Source: a virus. Taken from it: DNA of 38,290 nt. The position numbers were made by a program, and so were the translations under genes. A model generated the notes under the pieces. That model was not told the DNA's origin. It saw only the letters and a program-made list of their open reading frames with translations, and searched no databases. This document shows, piece by piece, positions 1-6,666 of the stretch. The stretch is taken from positions 1 through 38,290 of IMG/VR virus record IMGVR_UViG_3300009507_000046. One strand, 5' to 3'. Each line of letters starts with the position of its first letter. The first letter of the stretch is position 1.

Positions 1-1104
1 GGTGAAGCATCGGCTGCTGGTGCTGGTCAACTTATGGCAGCAACATGGAATAACAATGTTTGTTTAGTTGAAGGTCGTGGATCATTTGGTACTCGTTTAG
101 TACAAGAACCAGGCGCAGCTCGTTACGTATATACAAGAGTTCATAATAACTTTGAAAAATATATTAAAGACATGGATCTATCACCAGTACACGATGATCC
201 TGAACATGAGCCTCCATCATATTATTTACCAGTGATTCCTTTAGTTTTAGCTAACGGAACCAAGGGTATTGCCACTGGTTTCGCTACTAACATACTTCCA
301 CGGTGCCCTAATGACCTCTCTGGCTCTGTTCGTGAGTATTTGTTGAGTGGTACTATAACCAAGAAGCTTCCTGTGACCTTTCCTGAATTTAGCGGTTCTG
401 TCACCTACGATATTGAAAACAAACGGTTTATTGTCAATGGAACCTTTGAACGTAATAGCAAGACCGTATTAACAATCACTGAAGTACCATACGGGTATGA
501 CCGAGAGTCTTACGTTAAAGTACTTAATAAACTAGAAGATGATAACGATATTGTTTCTTATGAGGATAAATGCGATAAGCAAGGATTTAGATTTGAAATT
601 AAATTAAAATTAGCTTCAGCAAATGCTTGGACTGATGAACGTATCATTCGTAAATTTAAATTGACTAAACCATTATCTGAAAACCTTACAGTAATTGACC
701 AACATGGTAAACTACGTGAGTATGACGATGAACGAGATTTGATTAAAGACTTCTGCGAATTCCGTATCGGTGTATTGCAAAAACGTATTGAATTACGATT
801 GGCTGAAGCCGCTGAACAAATTCGTTGGTTAAAAATCAAAATGGAATTTATTCAATCTATACTTAATGATAAGATTATATTTAAAGACCGTAAAAAGAAA
901 GATGTAGGTAATCAAATCCTTGAAAATACGTCTGCTACCAGTGATGATGTTGACCGTTTATTACGTATTAACATTATGAGCTTGACCAATGAAATGGTTA
1001 AAGAGCTATCAAAAGATATTGTTAAAGCAGAAAAGGATGTACGTTATTGGACTGCTACAACGCCAAAGAAACAGTTTATTTTAGATTTAGAAGGAATTGA
1101 GTAA
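1..1104 (+). CDS. 52: DNA topoisomerase II medium subunit (T4 gp52-like), 5' partial
   Basis: DNA cleavage-religation subunit of the T4-type type II topoisomerase, the counterpart of GyrA/ParC. It acts with an ATPase subunit not in this window, to support replication. The reading frame is open from base 1, so the start lies upstream. The N-terminal part shows the conserved MAATWNNN and GRGSFGTR stretches, then GAARYVYTR, whose Tyr (codon 124-126) is the expected catalytic tyrosine. PPSYYLPVIPLVLANG and GIATGFAT follow, closely like T4 gp52. The C-terminal half is charged and probably forms the coiled-coil arm. The stop lies one base before the next ATG. Identification is firm; only the left end is missing. 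Confidence 0.95.
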   Translation, partial: GEASAAGAGQLMAATWNNNVCLVEGRGSFGTRLVQEPGAARYVYTRVHNNFEKYIKDMDLSPVHDDPEHEPPSYYLPVIPLVLANGTKGIATGFATNILPRCPNDLSGSVREYLLSGTITKKLPVTFPEFSGSVTYDIENKRFIVNGTFERNSKTVLTITEVPYGYDRESYVKVLNKLEDDNDIVSYEDKCDKQGFRFEIKLKLASANAWTDERIIRKFKLTKPLSENLTVIDQHGKLREYDDERDLIKDFCEFRIGVLQKRIELRLAEAAEQIRWLKIKMEFIQSILNDKIIFKDRKKKDVGNQILENTSATSDDVDRLLRINIMSLTNEMVKELSKDIVKAEKDVRYWTATTPKKQFILDLEGIE

Positions 1105-1105
1105 T

Positions 1106-1288
1106 ATGTTTAATATGTTTAAAAAACCACTTGCCGAAGAACCCATGGAAATGGATATGGACTTTGTAACTGGTTTAACACAAAGCCTAGTTAAACCTGA
1201 GTTAACATTAGAAGAATCATTTGACCTTGTCTTAGACAGATTAGATTCTATTGAGTCAAAACTTGACATACTGATTGAAAAGAACTAA
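1106..1288 (+). CDS. Small acidic hypothetical protein
   Basis: A 60-residue acidic protein (MFNMFKKPLAEE...) with a heptad-like C-terminal helix (LDRLDSIESKLDILIEKN), suggesting a short coiled coil. An AAGGAA ribosome site sits 9 bases before the ATG. A TTG four codons upstream in frame is less likely because it lies inside the gene 52 end. It starts one base after the gene 52 stop, and its own stop overlaps the next start (TAATG). Function is not recognised. Confidence 0.7.
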   Translation: MFNMFKKPLAEEPMEMDMDFVTGLTQSLVKPELTLEESFDLVLDRLDSIESKLDILIEKN

Positions 1289-1707
1289 TGTATTACTCAA
1301 CCTATGGTAAACCAAAGAAAGTATCAAATCCTTTAATGGATAAGATGGTAGTATTTGCAGCCGACTTTTTAGAAATTGATGAAACAATTGAAATTGATTT
1401 TGAGGACGACTTTGACGAAGAGTGTGGTTACTGTAATTACAATGAGGAAGGTATTACCATAGGTATTAATCCAACATTAAGTAGAACTGAAATATGTAAA
1501 ACTCTATTCCACGAAATGGTACATGCCAAACAATACATTAAAGGCGAACTCATTTCTGGTGTAGGAAAGAAACCATCACGTTGGTTTGGTAAACCAGTTA
1601 AAGGCGATAATTATTGGGATCTACCGTGGGAACGTGAAGCATATGAAACAGAAGCTGCCATGTGGTCAATTTTTTCAAATGAAATATTAAAGAAAAGACT
1701 TAGATGA
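1288..1707 (+). CDS. HExxH metallopeptidase-like protein 1
   Basis: A 139-residue protein with a zincin-type HEMVH motif (His75, Glu76, His79) followed by AKQY, and a later Glu-rich helix (WEREAYETEA) that could supply the third zinc ligand. The layout resembles minimal metallopeptidase or SprT-like folds. No signal peptide, so it would act in the cytoplasm; substrate unknown. It overlaps the preceding stop, and its own stop overlaps the start of a second HExxH gene. The two proteins share the HEMhHhKQY core and a Trp-Glu-Glu/Arg-Glu-Ala motif downstream, so they look like an old duplication. Protease activity is inferred from the motif alone. Confidence 0.7.
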   Translation: MYYSTYGKPKKVSNPLMDKMVVFAADFLEIDETIEIDFEDDFDEECGYCNYNEEGITIGINPTLSRTEICKTLFHEMVHAKQYIKGELISGVGKKPSRWFGKPVKGDNYWDLPWEREAYETEAAMWSIFSNEILKKRLR

Positions 1708-2087
1708 TTATTGATGTTTATATTTCTGAAGACTCTGCCTTAAACGATCTTGCAGAAAAGTTTGTTAAATGGATATGCAAAGAGTATGGAATACTACCAA
1801 GAAAAGTTTCTATTGAAGCGCATGATTTAGTTGGAAACAATGGAATGTGTTTTGACGAACCTGATGGCAAGTTTACAATATTGGTAAAAGACAATAGAGA
1901 CCTTGGTCATATGTTTACTACGATTGCTCACGAAATGATTCATGTTAAACAATATATGACTCAAAACCTTGGGAGTTTACTAGACGAAAACGTTGATATG
2001 CCATATGCGGATCGTTGGTGGGAGGAAGAAGCTTTTTCAAATGCTATTCCATTGGTAACAAGATTTAGTAATTTAATTTCACTTTAG
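1704..2087 (+). CDS. HExxH metallopeptidase-like protein 2
   Basis: A 127-residue protein with HEMIHVKQY (His76, Glu77, His80) and a downstream WWEEEAFSNA helix as candidate third zinc ligand. It is a paralogue-like neighbour of the preceding gene, starting inside its stop (ATGA). It is smaller and lacks the Cys-containing insert of the first copy. The gene is followed at once by an early promoter repeat. Cytoplasmic; substrate unknown. Confidence 0.68.
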   Translation: MIIDVYISEDSALNDLAEKFVKWICKEYGILPRKVSIEAHDLVGNNGMCFDEPDGKFTILVKDNRDLGHMFTTIAHEMIHVKQYMTQNLGSLLDENVDMPYADRWWEEEAFSNAIPLVTRFSNLISL

Positions 2088-2100
2088 ATCAAATTAGCTA

Positions 2101-2129
2101 TTGACATTTGATGTCGAATCGGTTATATT
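2101..2129 (+). promoter_or_regulatory. Early sigma70 promoter, repeat copy 1
   Basis: TTGACA, 17-base spacer, TATATT. The spacer contains the GAATCGGT block shared with five other promoters in this window. It lies just after the second metallopeptidase gene and ahead of the next small gene. Confidence 0.85.
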
Positions 2130-2156
2130 AGAATCAATCAATAAGGAAATATGCTA

Positions 2157-2483
2157 ATGACTATGCAATTTAATACTAAAACTGCTCTTACAAAAACAAA
2201 CGAATTAATCGCTTTGTACCACTCATATGCTAAAAATAACGATGAGCTTTCTGAAATGTATGACGAAGATGCAAATGACTTTATGCAAGCTCTTTCTTAT
2301 TTCCGTCAAAACGATACTGAAGCACTCGTAAAACATGTTAGAGATATGGATACTTCACCTCGTGAGGAATTAATTGAAGCATTTTGGTTTGATTGTGGTA
2401 ACGATTTTGTCGAAAACGTTCTTGGTTATTTAATGAGTAAATCTTGGAAAGAATGGCAAACAGTAAATGGCATGGCAATTTAA
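2157..2483 (+). CDS. Hypothetical early protein
   Basis: A 108-residue soluble, acidic protein of unknown function, rich in helix-forming residues. Of two in-frame ATGs (2151 and 2157) the second is preferred, because AAGGA lies 9 bases before it and only 3 before the first. The early gene at 12461 has the same spacing. It has its own early promoter about 30 bases upstream, so it is a separate early transcription unit. Confidence 0.7.
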   Translation: MTMQFNTKTALTKTNELIALYHSYAKNNDELSEMYDEDANDFMQALSYFRQNDTEALVKHVRDMDTSPREELIEAFWFDCGNDFVENVLGYLMSKSWKEWQTVNGMAI

Positions 2484-2495
2484 TTAAATTAGCTA

Positions 2496-2524
2496 TTGAC
2501 ATTTGATGTCGAATCGGTTATATT
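2496..2524 (+). promoter_or_regulatory. Early sigma70 promoter, repeat copy 2
   Basis: TTGACA, 17-base spacer, TATATT. Nearly identical over more than 30 bases to copy 1, including the GAATCGGT spacer block and the GAATCAA after the -10. Confidence 0.85.
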
Positions 2525-2550
2525 AGAATCAACAAATAAAGGAATTACAC

Positions 2551-2712
2551 ATGTTTTTTGCAATAATAGTTTTTTTCGCAGTTATCGGAATAGTACTTGG
2601 ATACCAATTTACAGATACAACCAAAACAGAAGCTGATCTAGCAATAACAGCTTGGGCATTAGTTGGTGTTATTGTAGGTTGTGGCGTCGCAACTTTTTTC
2701 GGTATTGTGTAA
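2551..2712 (+). CDS. Small two-helix membrane protein
   Basis: A 53-residue protein with two hydrophobic helices (about residues 2-17 and 33-52) joined by a short polar loop (DTTKTEAD). It follows early promoter copy 2 with an AAAGGAA ribosome site at good spacing. Stop and start are unambiguous. It probably sits in the host inner membrane early in infection; role unknown. Confidence 0.65.
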   Translation: MFFAIIVFFAVIGIVLGYQFTDTTKTEADLAITAWALVGVIVGCGVATFFGIV

Positions 2713-2720
2713 ATTAACTA

Positions 2721-2749
2721 TTGACATTTGGTATAGAATCAGTTATATT
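2721..2749 (+). promoter_or_regulatory. Early sigma70 promoter, repeat copy 3
   Basis: TTGACA, 17-base spacer, TATATT, with the GAATCAGT version of the shared spacer block. It serves the 77-residue gene starting at 2781. Confidence 0.82.
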
Positions 2750-2780
2750 AGTAATATAAACAAAACGAAAGAGAATCACT

Positions 2781-3014
2781 ATGGCTTCAATTAATCTAAC
2801 ATTCTTCGAACAAACTAATCAGCAACAAATTATTGCTGCATTTGGTCGTAAAATGATAAACTTTTCTGAAAGTGGATTGAACATGGATGTACCACTAGAA
2901 ATTCTAAATGCCTTCTCACGTGTTGGTGAAGAAATGGCTGAAACAGGTTCTATGAAAGATTTATTACCTGTTGATTTACAAGTTGTAAAATATGCAAAGA
3001 AAGTAATGAAATGA
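2781..3014 (+). CDS. Hypothetical early protein
   Basis: A 77-residue protein without recognisable motif. It has its own early promoter and an AAAGAG ribosome site upstream of the ATG. The stop overlaps the next start (ATGA), so the two are probably translationally coupled. Confidence 0.65.
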   Translation: MASINLTFFEQTNQQQIIAAFGRKMINFSESGLNMDVPLEILNAFSRVGEEMAETGSMKDLLPVDLQVVKYAKKVMK

Positions 3015-3256
3015 TTAACATGGATAAAATGTACGAACCGTCTTTTGAAGACATCCTAATATCTCAGATTAGAGACTGGGGTATTGATAACATTGAGGAT
3101 AGTTTTTCTATGTCTCTAAGTGATTTAACAGATAAATACTGGGAGAGCCAACCACATGGTCTAGATGGCAATGAGCTTGAGCTAACATTACAAGCTGAAG
3201 GATCAGATCCAATCATGGATTTAGAAACTACATATGGAGAACAACCTTATGTTTAA
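3011..3256 (+). CDS. Acidic hypothetical early protein
   Basis: An 81-residue strongly acidic protein, coupled to the preceding gene through an ATGA overlap. An in-frame ATG three codons in is an alternative start. Its 3' end overlaps the start of the glycine-zipper protein by 8 bases. Function not recognised; small acidic early phage proteins often bind host enzymes, but nothing here shows this. Confidence 0.6.
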   Translation: MINMDKMYEPSFEDILISQIRDWGIDNIEDSFSMSLSDLTDKYWESQPHGLDGNELELTLQAEGSDPIMDLETTYGEQPYV

Positions 3257-3746
3257 TAATTTTAAGAATAGCAGTGTGGTACATATGGCAACCGCCCCAC
3301 TGCTTGTCCTGGCCGCACTGGCCGTACCCACCAGTTCTATGGCACAACCACGCGATGTTCGTGTAGTTGACTACGATAAGACCATAGTAACTGAAATACC
3401 AAAGACAATGCAGGTCTGTGAAAACGTTAAAGTACCTATCTACTCCTCTGTACAAGTACAGGGTGACGCAGGTGGTGGCGCCTTACTTGGTATGATTCTC
3501 GGAGGTATCCTTGGTAAAGGGGTAACCGGAGATGATGGTGGTGCAGCGGCTGGTGCGGTCCTAGGAGGAGTTATCGGTGCCGATAAAAATCAGTCTAGAA
3601 CCGAAAAACAAATCGTTGGCTATGAGAATGAACGTCAATGCGGAGACAAAACTACATATGTAACAGTTACACGAGAAGTGTATAGTCATTCAATTATGTT
3701 TTTTGAATTGGATAACTTAACATATGAATTACGGTTTAAACGTTGA
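3249..3746 (+). CDS. Exported glycine-zipper (17 kDa antigen-like) protein
   Basis: About 165 residues. A signal peptide (LLVLAALAVPTSSMA, cleavage likely after Ala32) is followed by a short mature N terminus and a long Gly/Ala zipper (GGGALLGMILGGILG ... GGAAAGAVLGGVIGA), the hallmark of the 17 kDa surface antigen / glycine-zipper 2TM family. Two Cys (VCENV and QCGDK) flank the zipper and could form a disulphide in the periplasm. The ATG at 3249 is preferred to 3234: GGAG lies about 10 bases upstream and the preceding gene ends at 3256. GC is higher in the signal-peptide stretch than around it, which may mark acquisition from a host. Likely acts at the outer membrane. Confidence 0.7.
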   Translation: MFNNFKNSSVVHMATAPLLVLAALAVPTSSMAQPRDVRVVDYDKTIVTEIPKTMQVCENVKVPIYSSVQVQGDAGGGALLGMILGGILGKGVTGDDGGAAAGAVLGGVIGADKNQSRTEKQIVGYENERQCGDKTTYVTVTREVYSHSIMFFELDNLTYELRFKR

Positions 3747-3843
3747 TTGATTTAATAGCATATAATATAATGTTTTGGGTTTTTTGGATAAATATAAGTT
3801 TAATACCATATCTAATAACTCAATCTAGGATAGAAAGCTCATA

Positions 3844-4011
3844 ATGCCATACATATTACTTCGTAATCAAAACATAGTTCAACATATAATTATGATTGGA
3901 CCAAAAAACGATAACTTCAGAGAATCACAAGTAGTTGATTTAAAGTTTGAAACATTAGAGGCAGCCAATGAGGTTGCTGAAGTTTTAAAAGCCGAAGTAA
4001 AAGCAGCATAG
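3844..4011 (+). CDS. Small hypothetical protein abutting tRNA-Arg
   Basis: A 55-residue protein (MPYILLRNQN... ending EVKAA). Its TAG stop shares its last base with the first base of the tRNA-Arg gene. An AGGA lies about 12 bases before the ATG. Upstream, GATAAATATAAG near 3786 is a weak match to a T4-type late promoter. Compact packing against the tRNA supports a real gene; function unknown. Confidence 0.55.
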   Translation: MPYILLRNQNIVQHIIMIGPKNDNFRESQVVDLKFETLEAANEVAEVLKAEVKAA

Positions 4012-4088
4012 GTTCCTTAGCTCAGCCGGATTAGAGCAAGTGCCTTCTAAGCACTAGGTCGTAGGTTCGAGTCCTACAGGAATCACCA
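4011..4088 (+). tRNA. tRNA-Arg (anticodon TCT)
   Basis: Full cloverleaf. Acceptor GGTTCCT pairs with AGGAATC, the anticodon loop CTTCTAA lies in an AGTGC/GCACT stem, the T-loop is TTCGAGT, and CCA is encoded. Anticodon bases are 4046-4048. It reads AGA, a codon favoured in AT-rich phage genes. Confidence 0.95.
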
Positions 4089-4094
4089 AACATC

Positions 4095-4171
4095 ATTCCT
4101 CTAGCTCAATTGGTTAGAGCTCAGCGCTCATAACGCTTAGGTTGGGGGTTCGAGTCCCTCGGGGAATACCA
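4095..4171 (+). tRNA. tRNA with anticodon CAT (Met or Ile2)
   Basis: Acceptor ATTCCTC pairs with GGGGAAT, the anticodon loop is CTCATAA, the T-loop is TTCGAGT, and CCA is encoded. The A1-T72 acceptor pair argues against an initiator tRNA. The outer anticodon-stem pair is a C-T mismatch. Whether it is elongator Met or an Ile tRNA read after lysidine modification cannot be told by eye. Confidence 0.92.
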
Positions 4172-4180
4172 AATAAATAA

Positions 4181-4255
4181 TGGAACGTAGCATAATGGTA
4201 ATGCATCGCTTTTTGGTAGCGCAGAGTATAGGTTCGAGTCCTATCGTTCCAGCCA
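4181..4255 (+). tRNA. tRNA-Gln (anticodon TTG)
   Basis: Acceptor TGGAACG pairs with CGTTCCA followed by G-CCA. The TGG start and G discriminator match glutamine tRNAs. The anticodon loop TTTTGGT gives TTG at 4213-4215. CCA is encoded. Confidence 0.92.
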
Positions 4256-4271
4256 AATAATAGGAAACAAA

Positions 4272-4454
4272 ATGTGGGTATTAGTCTTTATATATTTTTA
4301 TGACTCAACACCATACGTAGAAACATATGACGTATATACTTCAATGTCTGAATGCTTTAATGGTAGAGATGTATTAGCATCAGATGTTGGTAAAGGCGAT
4401 GGATATTTTAAAGCTGGTCAACAAGCAGTTTGTATAAACCTTCAGTCGACATAG
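4272..4454 (+). CDS. Small hypothetical protein inside the tRNA cluster
   Basis: A 60-residue protein (MWVLVFIYFYDS...) with a hydrophobic N terminus and two Cys, behind a TAGGAAACAAA ribosome site. It sits between tRNA-Gln and tRNA-Leu on the same strand. Function unknown. Confidence 0.55.
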   Translation: MWVLVFIYFYDSTPYVETYDVYTSMSECFNGRDVLASDVGKGDGYFKAGQQAVCINLQST

Positions 4455-4461
4455 ACTGTTA

Positions 4462-4538
4462 GCCCGCGTGATGGAATTGGTATACATATTTGACTTAAAA
4501 TCAAAGTTTTGCCGGTTCGAGTCCGGCCGCGGGTACCA
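4462..4538 (+). tRNA. tRNA-Leu (anticodon TAA) with a short variable loop
   Basis: Acceptor GCCCGCG pairs with CGCGGGT; the G1-T72 wobble also occurs in E. coli tRNA-Leu(UAA). The D-arm (GATGGAATTGGTATACA) is leucine-like, the anticodon stem is TTTGA/TCAAA around CTTAAAA, the T-stem is GCCGG/CCGGC, and CCA is encoded. The variable region is only GTTTT, five bases, where leucine tRNAs normally have a long extra arm. Bases 4501-4538 overlap the end of a minus-strand gene. Confidence 0.9.
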
Positions 4539-5046
4539 ATTTAGGAGAACGTCTTATGCCAAGTAAATCAGATACTGGATATTGTTTAATAGAAACGGCA
4601 TCATTTTGATTCCCTCCGAGCACGGAATAATGTTTCTTGCCATTCACAACCTTGGTACTTACATAGAATCCGACATGCCCTTGCCAGTTACTATTCCCAC
4701 GAGTAAAGATGACTACATCACCTTGCTTAGGTTTATTAACTGGATTTCCCCATTCTAAAAACGAACGAGCCATCAATGGGTAATTACTTACTTCATTAGA
4801 GGTAGGGTAACCATTTTGTTTTAAAACCATATTAACAAATGCAGCACACCATTCAGTCGTTACAGGATCTACGTCCATTAATTGACTAATGATATTACGA
4901 TCTTGTATTTCTTTTAAACCATAATAAGCAAAAGCTTTATGAGTTAATGTATGTTTAGTAGGTAAATGAACATGTAATACAGGTGAATTTCCACCTACAC
5001 ATGCTGACAGTAACATAGTCAAAGTTATAATAAATACATTTTTCAT
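4501..5046 (-). CDS. NlpC/CHAP-like lipoprotein (TIGR02594-type peptidase)
   Basis: 181 residues. The N terminus is a lipoprotein signal with a LLSAC lipobox (Cys16), so the mature protein should be anchored in the envelope. The body has TTEWCAAFVN (Cys67 as candidate nucleophile) and QGDVVIF...GHVGFY (His124), the arrangement of TIGR02594 / NlpC-P60-CHAP cysteine amidases that cut peptidoglycan. A role in lysis or wall remodelling is inferred. The last dozen residues (VPAAGLEPAKL) are read antisense through tRNA-Leu. A minus-strand TATAAATA ends only eight bases before the ATG. It is divergent from the epimerase gene. Confidence 0.75.
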   Translation of the reverse strand: MKNVFIITLTMLLSACVGGNSPVLHVHLPTKHTLTHKAFAYYGLKEIQDRNIISQLMDVDPVTTEWCAAFVNMVLKQNGYPTSNEVSNYPLMARSFLEWGNPVNKPKQGDVVIFTRGNSNWQGHVGFYVSTKVVNGKKHYSVLGGNQNDAVSIKQYPVSDLLGIRRSPKLVPAAGLEPAKL

Positions 5047-5053
5047 ACAAGGT

Positions 5054-5061
5054 TATTTATA
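5054..5061 (-). promoter_or_regulatory. T4-type late promoter, minus strand
   Basis: TATAAATA on the minus strand, seven bases before the ATG of the lipoprotein gene. With the usual T4 late spacing, transcription would begin at or within two bases of the ATG. Confidence 0.5.
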
Positions 5062-5940
5062 ATGAAAGTTTTGGTTACAGGCGCAACAGGTTATATTGGC
5101 TCACATGTATGTAAACTTCTGAAACAAAAAGGTCACTATGTTGAAGGGTGGGATATTAATTTCCATGGAGAACATAATGATATATCTTTTATTGATTTGT
5201 TTGAAAAGGTAGACATTACTAATATAATGTATAATGAACAAGAGTTTGATGCTGTTGTGCATTTAGCTGGTAGAAGTGTAGTACCACAAAGCCTTAAAGA
5301 ACCATCTGAATATTACAGAGTAAATGCTATGGGTACTGACCATTTGCTCAGTAAAGTTAAAACACCAAATTTTATATTTGCCAGTACCAGCTCAGCATTT
5401 GAAATGGCTTCGCCTTATGCGCGTAGTAAAGTGGCAGCTGAGGATATAATTAAGGAGAAAGCCAATGGGCACACTATTTTTCGTTTTTTTAATGTCTCTG
5501 GTACTGATGGGATACATCGGCAGCTCGGTGTTCCTAGCCACCTTATTCGTGTGGCTGCTATGGTGGCTGCTGGGATCTTCGCCGACATTAAAATCTTTGG
5601 TACAGACTATGCTACTCGCGATGGTACTTGTATTCGCGATTATATACATATCAGTGACCTTTGCAATTCTATAATAAAGGCTATTGAAACAGGTCCAACA
5701 AATACACCATATGAATGCCTTGGTTCTGCACAAGGGTATTCAGTATTAGATGTAATTGATTCAATGGAAAGAGTTACTGGTAAAAAACTTAAAAGGGTTT
5801 TAACCGATAGAAGAGCAGGTGATGCTACTTCATGTATTGTTGATAATTTATCAGAATTGTGTGAGCTTACTAAAACGCTCGACGATATGTGTTTAGATCA
5901 ATATAACCTAGACAGCAAAGCTCTCGCCACAACCGCATGA
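5062..5940 (+). CDS. NAD-dependent epimerase (UDP-glucose 4-epimerase, GalE-like)
   Basis: 292-residue extended SDR enzyme. It has an N-terminal Rossmann motif TGATGYIG (residues 6-13), a conserved HLAGRSVVPQS block, the catalytic STSS (109-112) and YxxxK (Tyr119, Lys123), and RDYIHISDL and GSAQGYSVLDV in the C-terminal substrate half. This is the usual order in GalE-type UDP-sugar epimerases, which are normally about 330 residues. It would supply UDP-sugars for glycans or for glycosylation by the downstream glycosyltransferases. An AAGG site lies 9 bases before the ATG. The 3' end overlaps the convergent Fe-S carrier gene by 33 bases. Confidence 0.85.
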   Translation: MKVLVTGATGYIGSHVCKLLKQKGHYVEGWDINFHGEHNDISFIDLFEKVDITNIMYNEQEFDAVVHLAGRSVVPQSLKEPSEYYRVNAMGTDHLLSKVKTPNFIFASTSSAFEMASPYARSKVAAEDIIKEKANGHTIFRFFNVSGTDGIHRQLGVPSHLIRVAAMVAAGIFADIKIFGTDYATRDGTCIRDYIHISDLCNSIIKAIETGPTNTPYECLGSAQGYSVLDVIDSMERVTGKKLKRVLTDRRAGDATSCIVDNLSELCELTKTLDDMCLDQYNLDSKALATTA

Positions 5941-6192
5941 TGCAGTTGCGTTTGGATTTACTACTTTTAAATATGATCCGCCAAGTTCTTCAATGTAATC
6001 AATAGTACAGCCAAAGACAAACATCTCGGCCATAGGATCAAGCCACAGATTTTCAACAGTAGGTACCTTATCGGTAACACCCCACTCATATTGAAAACCA
6101 GAACAACCACCGCCTTTTACATTAAGTGATACGTTTGGCTTGCCTACAGTTTTTAAATAACTTTTGGCTCTATCTGTGACTTGAATTATCAT
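5908..6192 (-). CDS. A-type iron-sulfur carrier (IscA/ErpA-like)
   Basis: 94 residues of the HesB/IscA family: GGGCSGFQY (Cys30) and SCGCGE (Cys86, Cys88), the three Cys that hold an Fe-S cluster before transfer to apo-proteins. The ATG at 6192 is chosen because it lies one base after the upstream gene's stop (TAATATG). A start at 6222 would add ten residues overlapping that gene and outside the family core. It is the last gene of the minus-strand operon. It may help mature Fe-S proteins such as the ferredoxin the bilin reductase needs; that link is inference. Confidence 0.88.
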   Translation of the reverse strand: MIIQVTDRAKSYLKTVGKPNVSLNVKGGGCSGFQYEWGVTDKVPTVENLWLDPMAEMFVFGCTIDYIEELGGSYLKVVNPNATASCGCGESFAV

Positions 6193-6193
6193 A

Positions 6194-6352
6194 TTATTCG
6201 GATTTCCAAATAGTCCAAGCACCCCATGCGATTGCTACGCCTGCAGCAATTTTAGCTAATGGTGCCATGAATAAAATCATAAGACCAAGAGCTATTAATG
6301 CTCCGCCGTCCCATGTTGTTCTTTCTTTAAGTCTGTTTTTAATCCAATTCAT
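6194..6352 (-). CDS. Small membrane protein
   Basis: 52 residues: a basic N terminus (MNWIKNRLKERTTW) followed by two closely spaced hydrophobic segments (ALIALGLMILFMAPLA and AAGVAIAWGAWTIW). It starts inside the stop of the upstream gene (ATGA overlap) and ends one base before the Fe-S carrier start. Size and topology would suit a small holin-like or accessory membrane protein, but there is no specific match. Confidence 0.65.
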   Translation of the reverse strand: MNWIKNRLKERTTWDGGALIALGLMILFMAPLAKIAAGVAIAWGAWTIWKSE

Positions 6353-6666
6353 TTTTTCGTTCCCTTCTGTCTAATAATTTTCGTATTAGATTTGGTTTCT
6401 AAGTTTTTTAAACGCATTTCCATATCGTCAATCTTTTGAGTGATTTTTGGATACTTCTTACGCCAAGCATTTTCTGGCTGCTCCAACCATGTCCAACCCC
6501 AGCGTTCAACCAAGAAATCCATTCCTCTATCGAATCGAGCGTATAACCATAAAGCCATTCGCGTGGTGCTGAACCATGTCGAAAACGCGAGACCAATAAT
6601 GGACCCGCCTATCGCAGTATAAATCCATAAACGATCTCCTGCCATATTAGATAACATTTCCCACAT
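6349..6666 (-). CDS. Membrane-anchored coiled-coil protein
   Basis: 105 residues: one N-terminal transmembrane helix (about 14-34, IYTAIGGSIIGLAFSTWF), an amphipathic Trp-rich middle, and a charged C-terminal helix with heptads (KITQKIDDMEMRLKNLE). Coupled to the lipase gene upstream (shared base) and to the small membrane protein downstream. Possibly part of an envelope or lysis complex encoded by this operon; function unknown. Confidence 0.65.
   Translation of the reverse strand: MWEMLSNMAGDRLWIYTAIGGSIIGLAFSTWFSTTRMALWLYARFDRGMDFLVERWGWTWLEQPENAWRKKYPKITQKIDDMEMRLKNLETKSNTKIIRQKGTKK

Noticed and set aside
5392-5733. Minus- and plus-strand open frames inside the epimerase gene
   Set aside because: Both overlap conserved epimerase motifs and lack ribosome sites.
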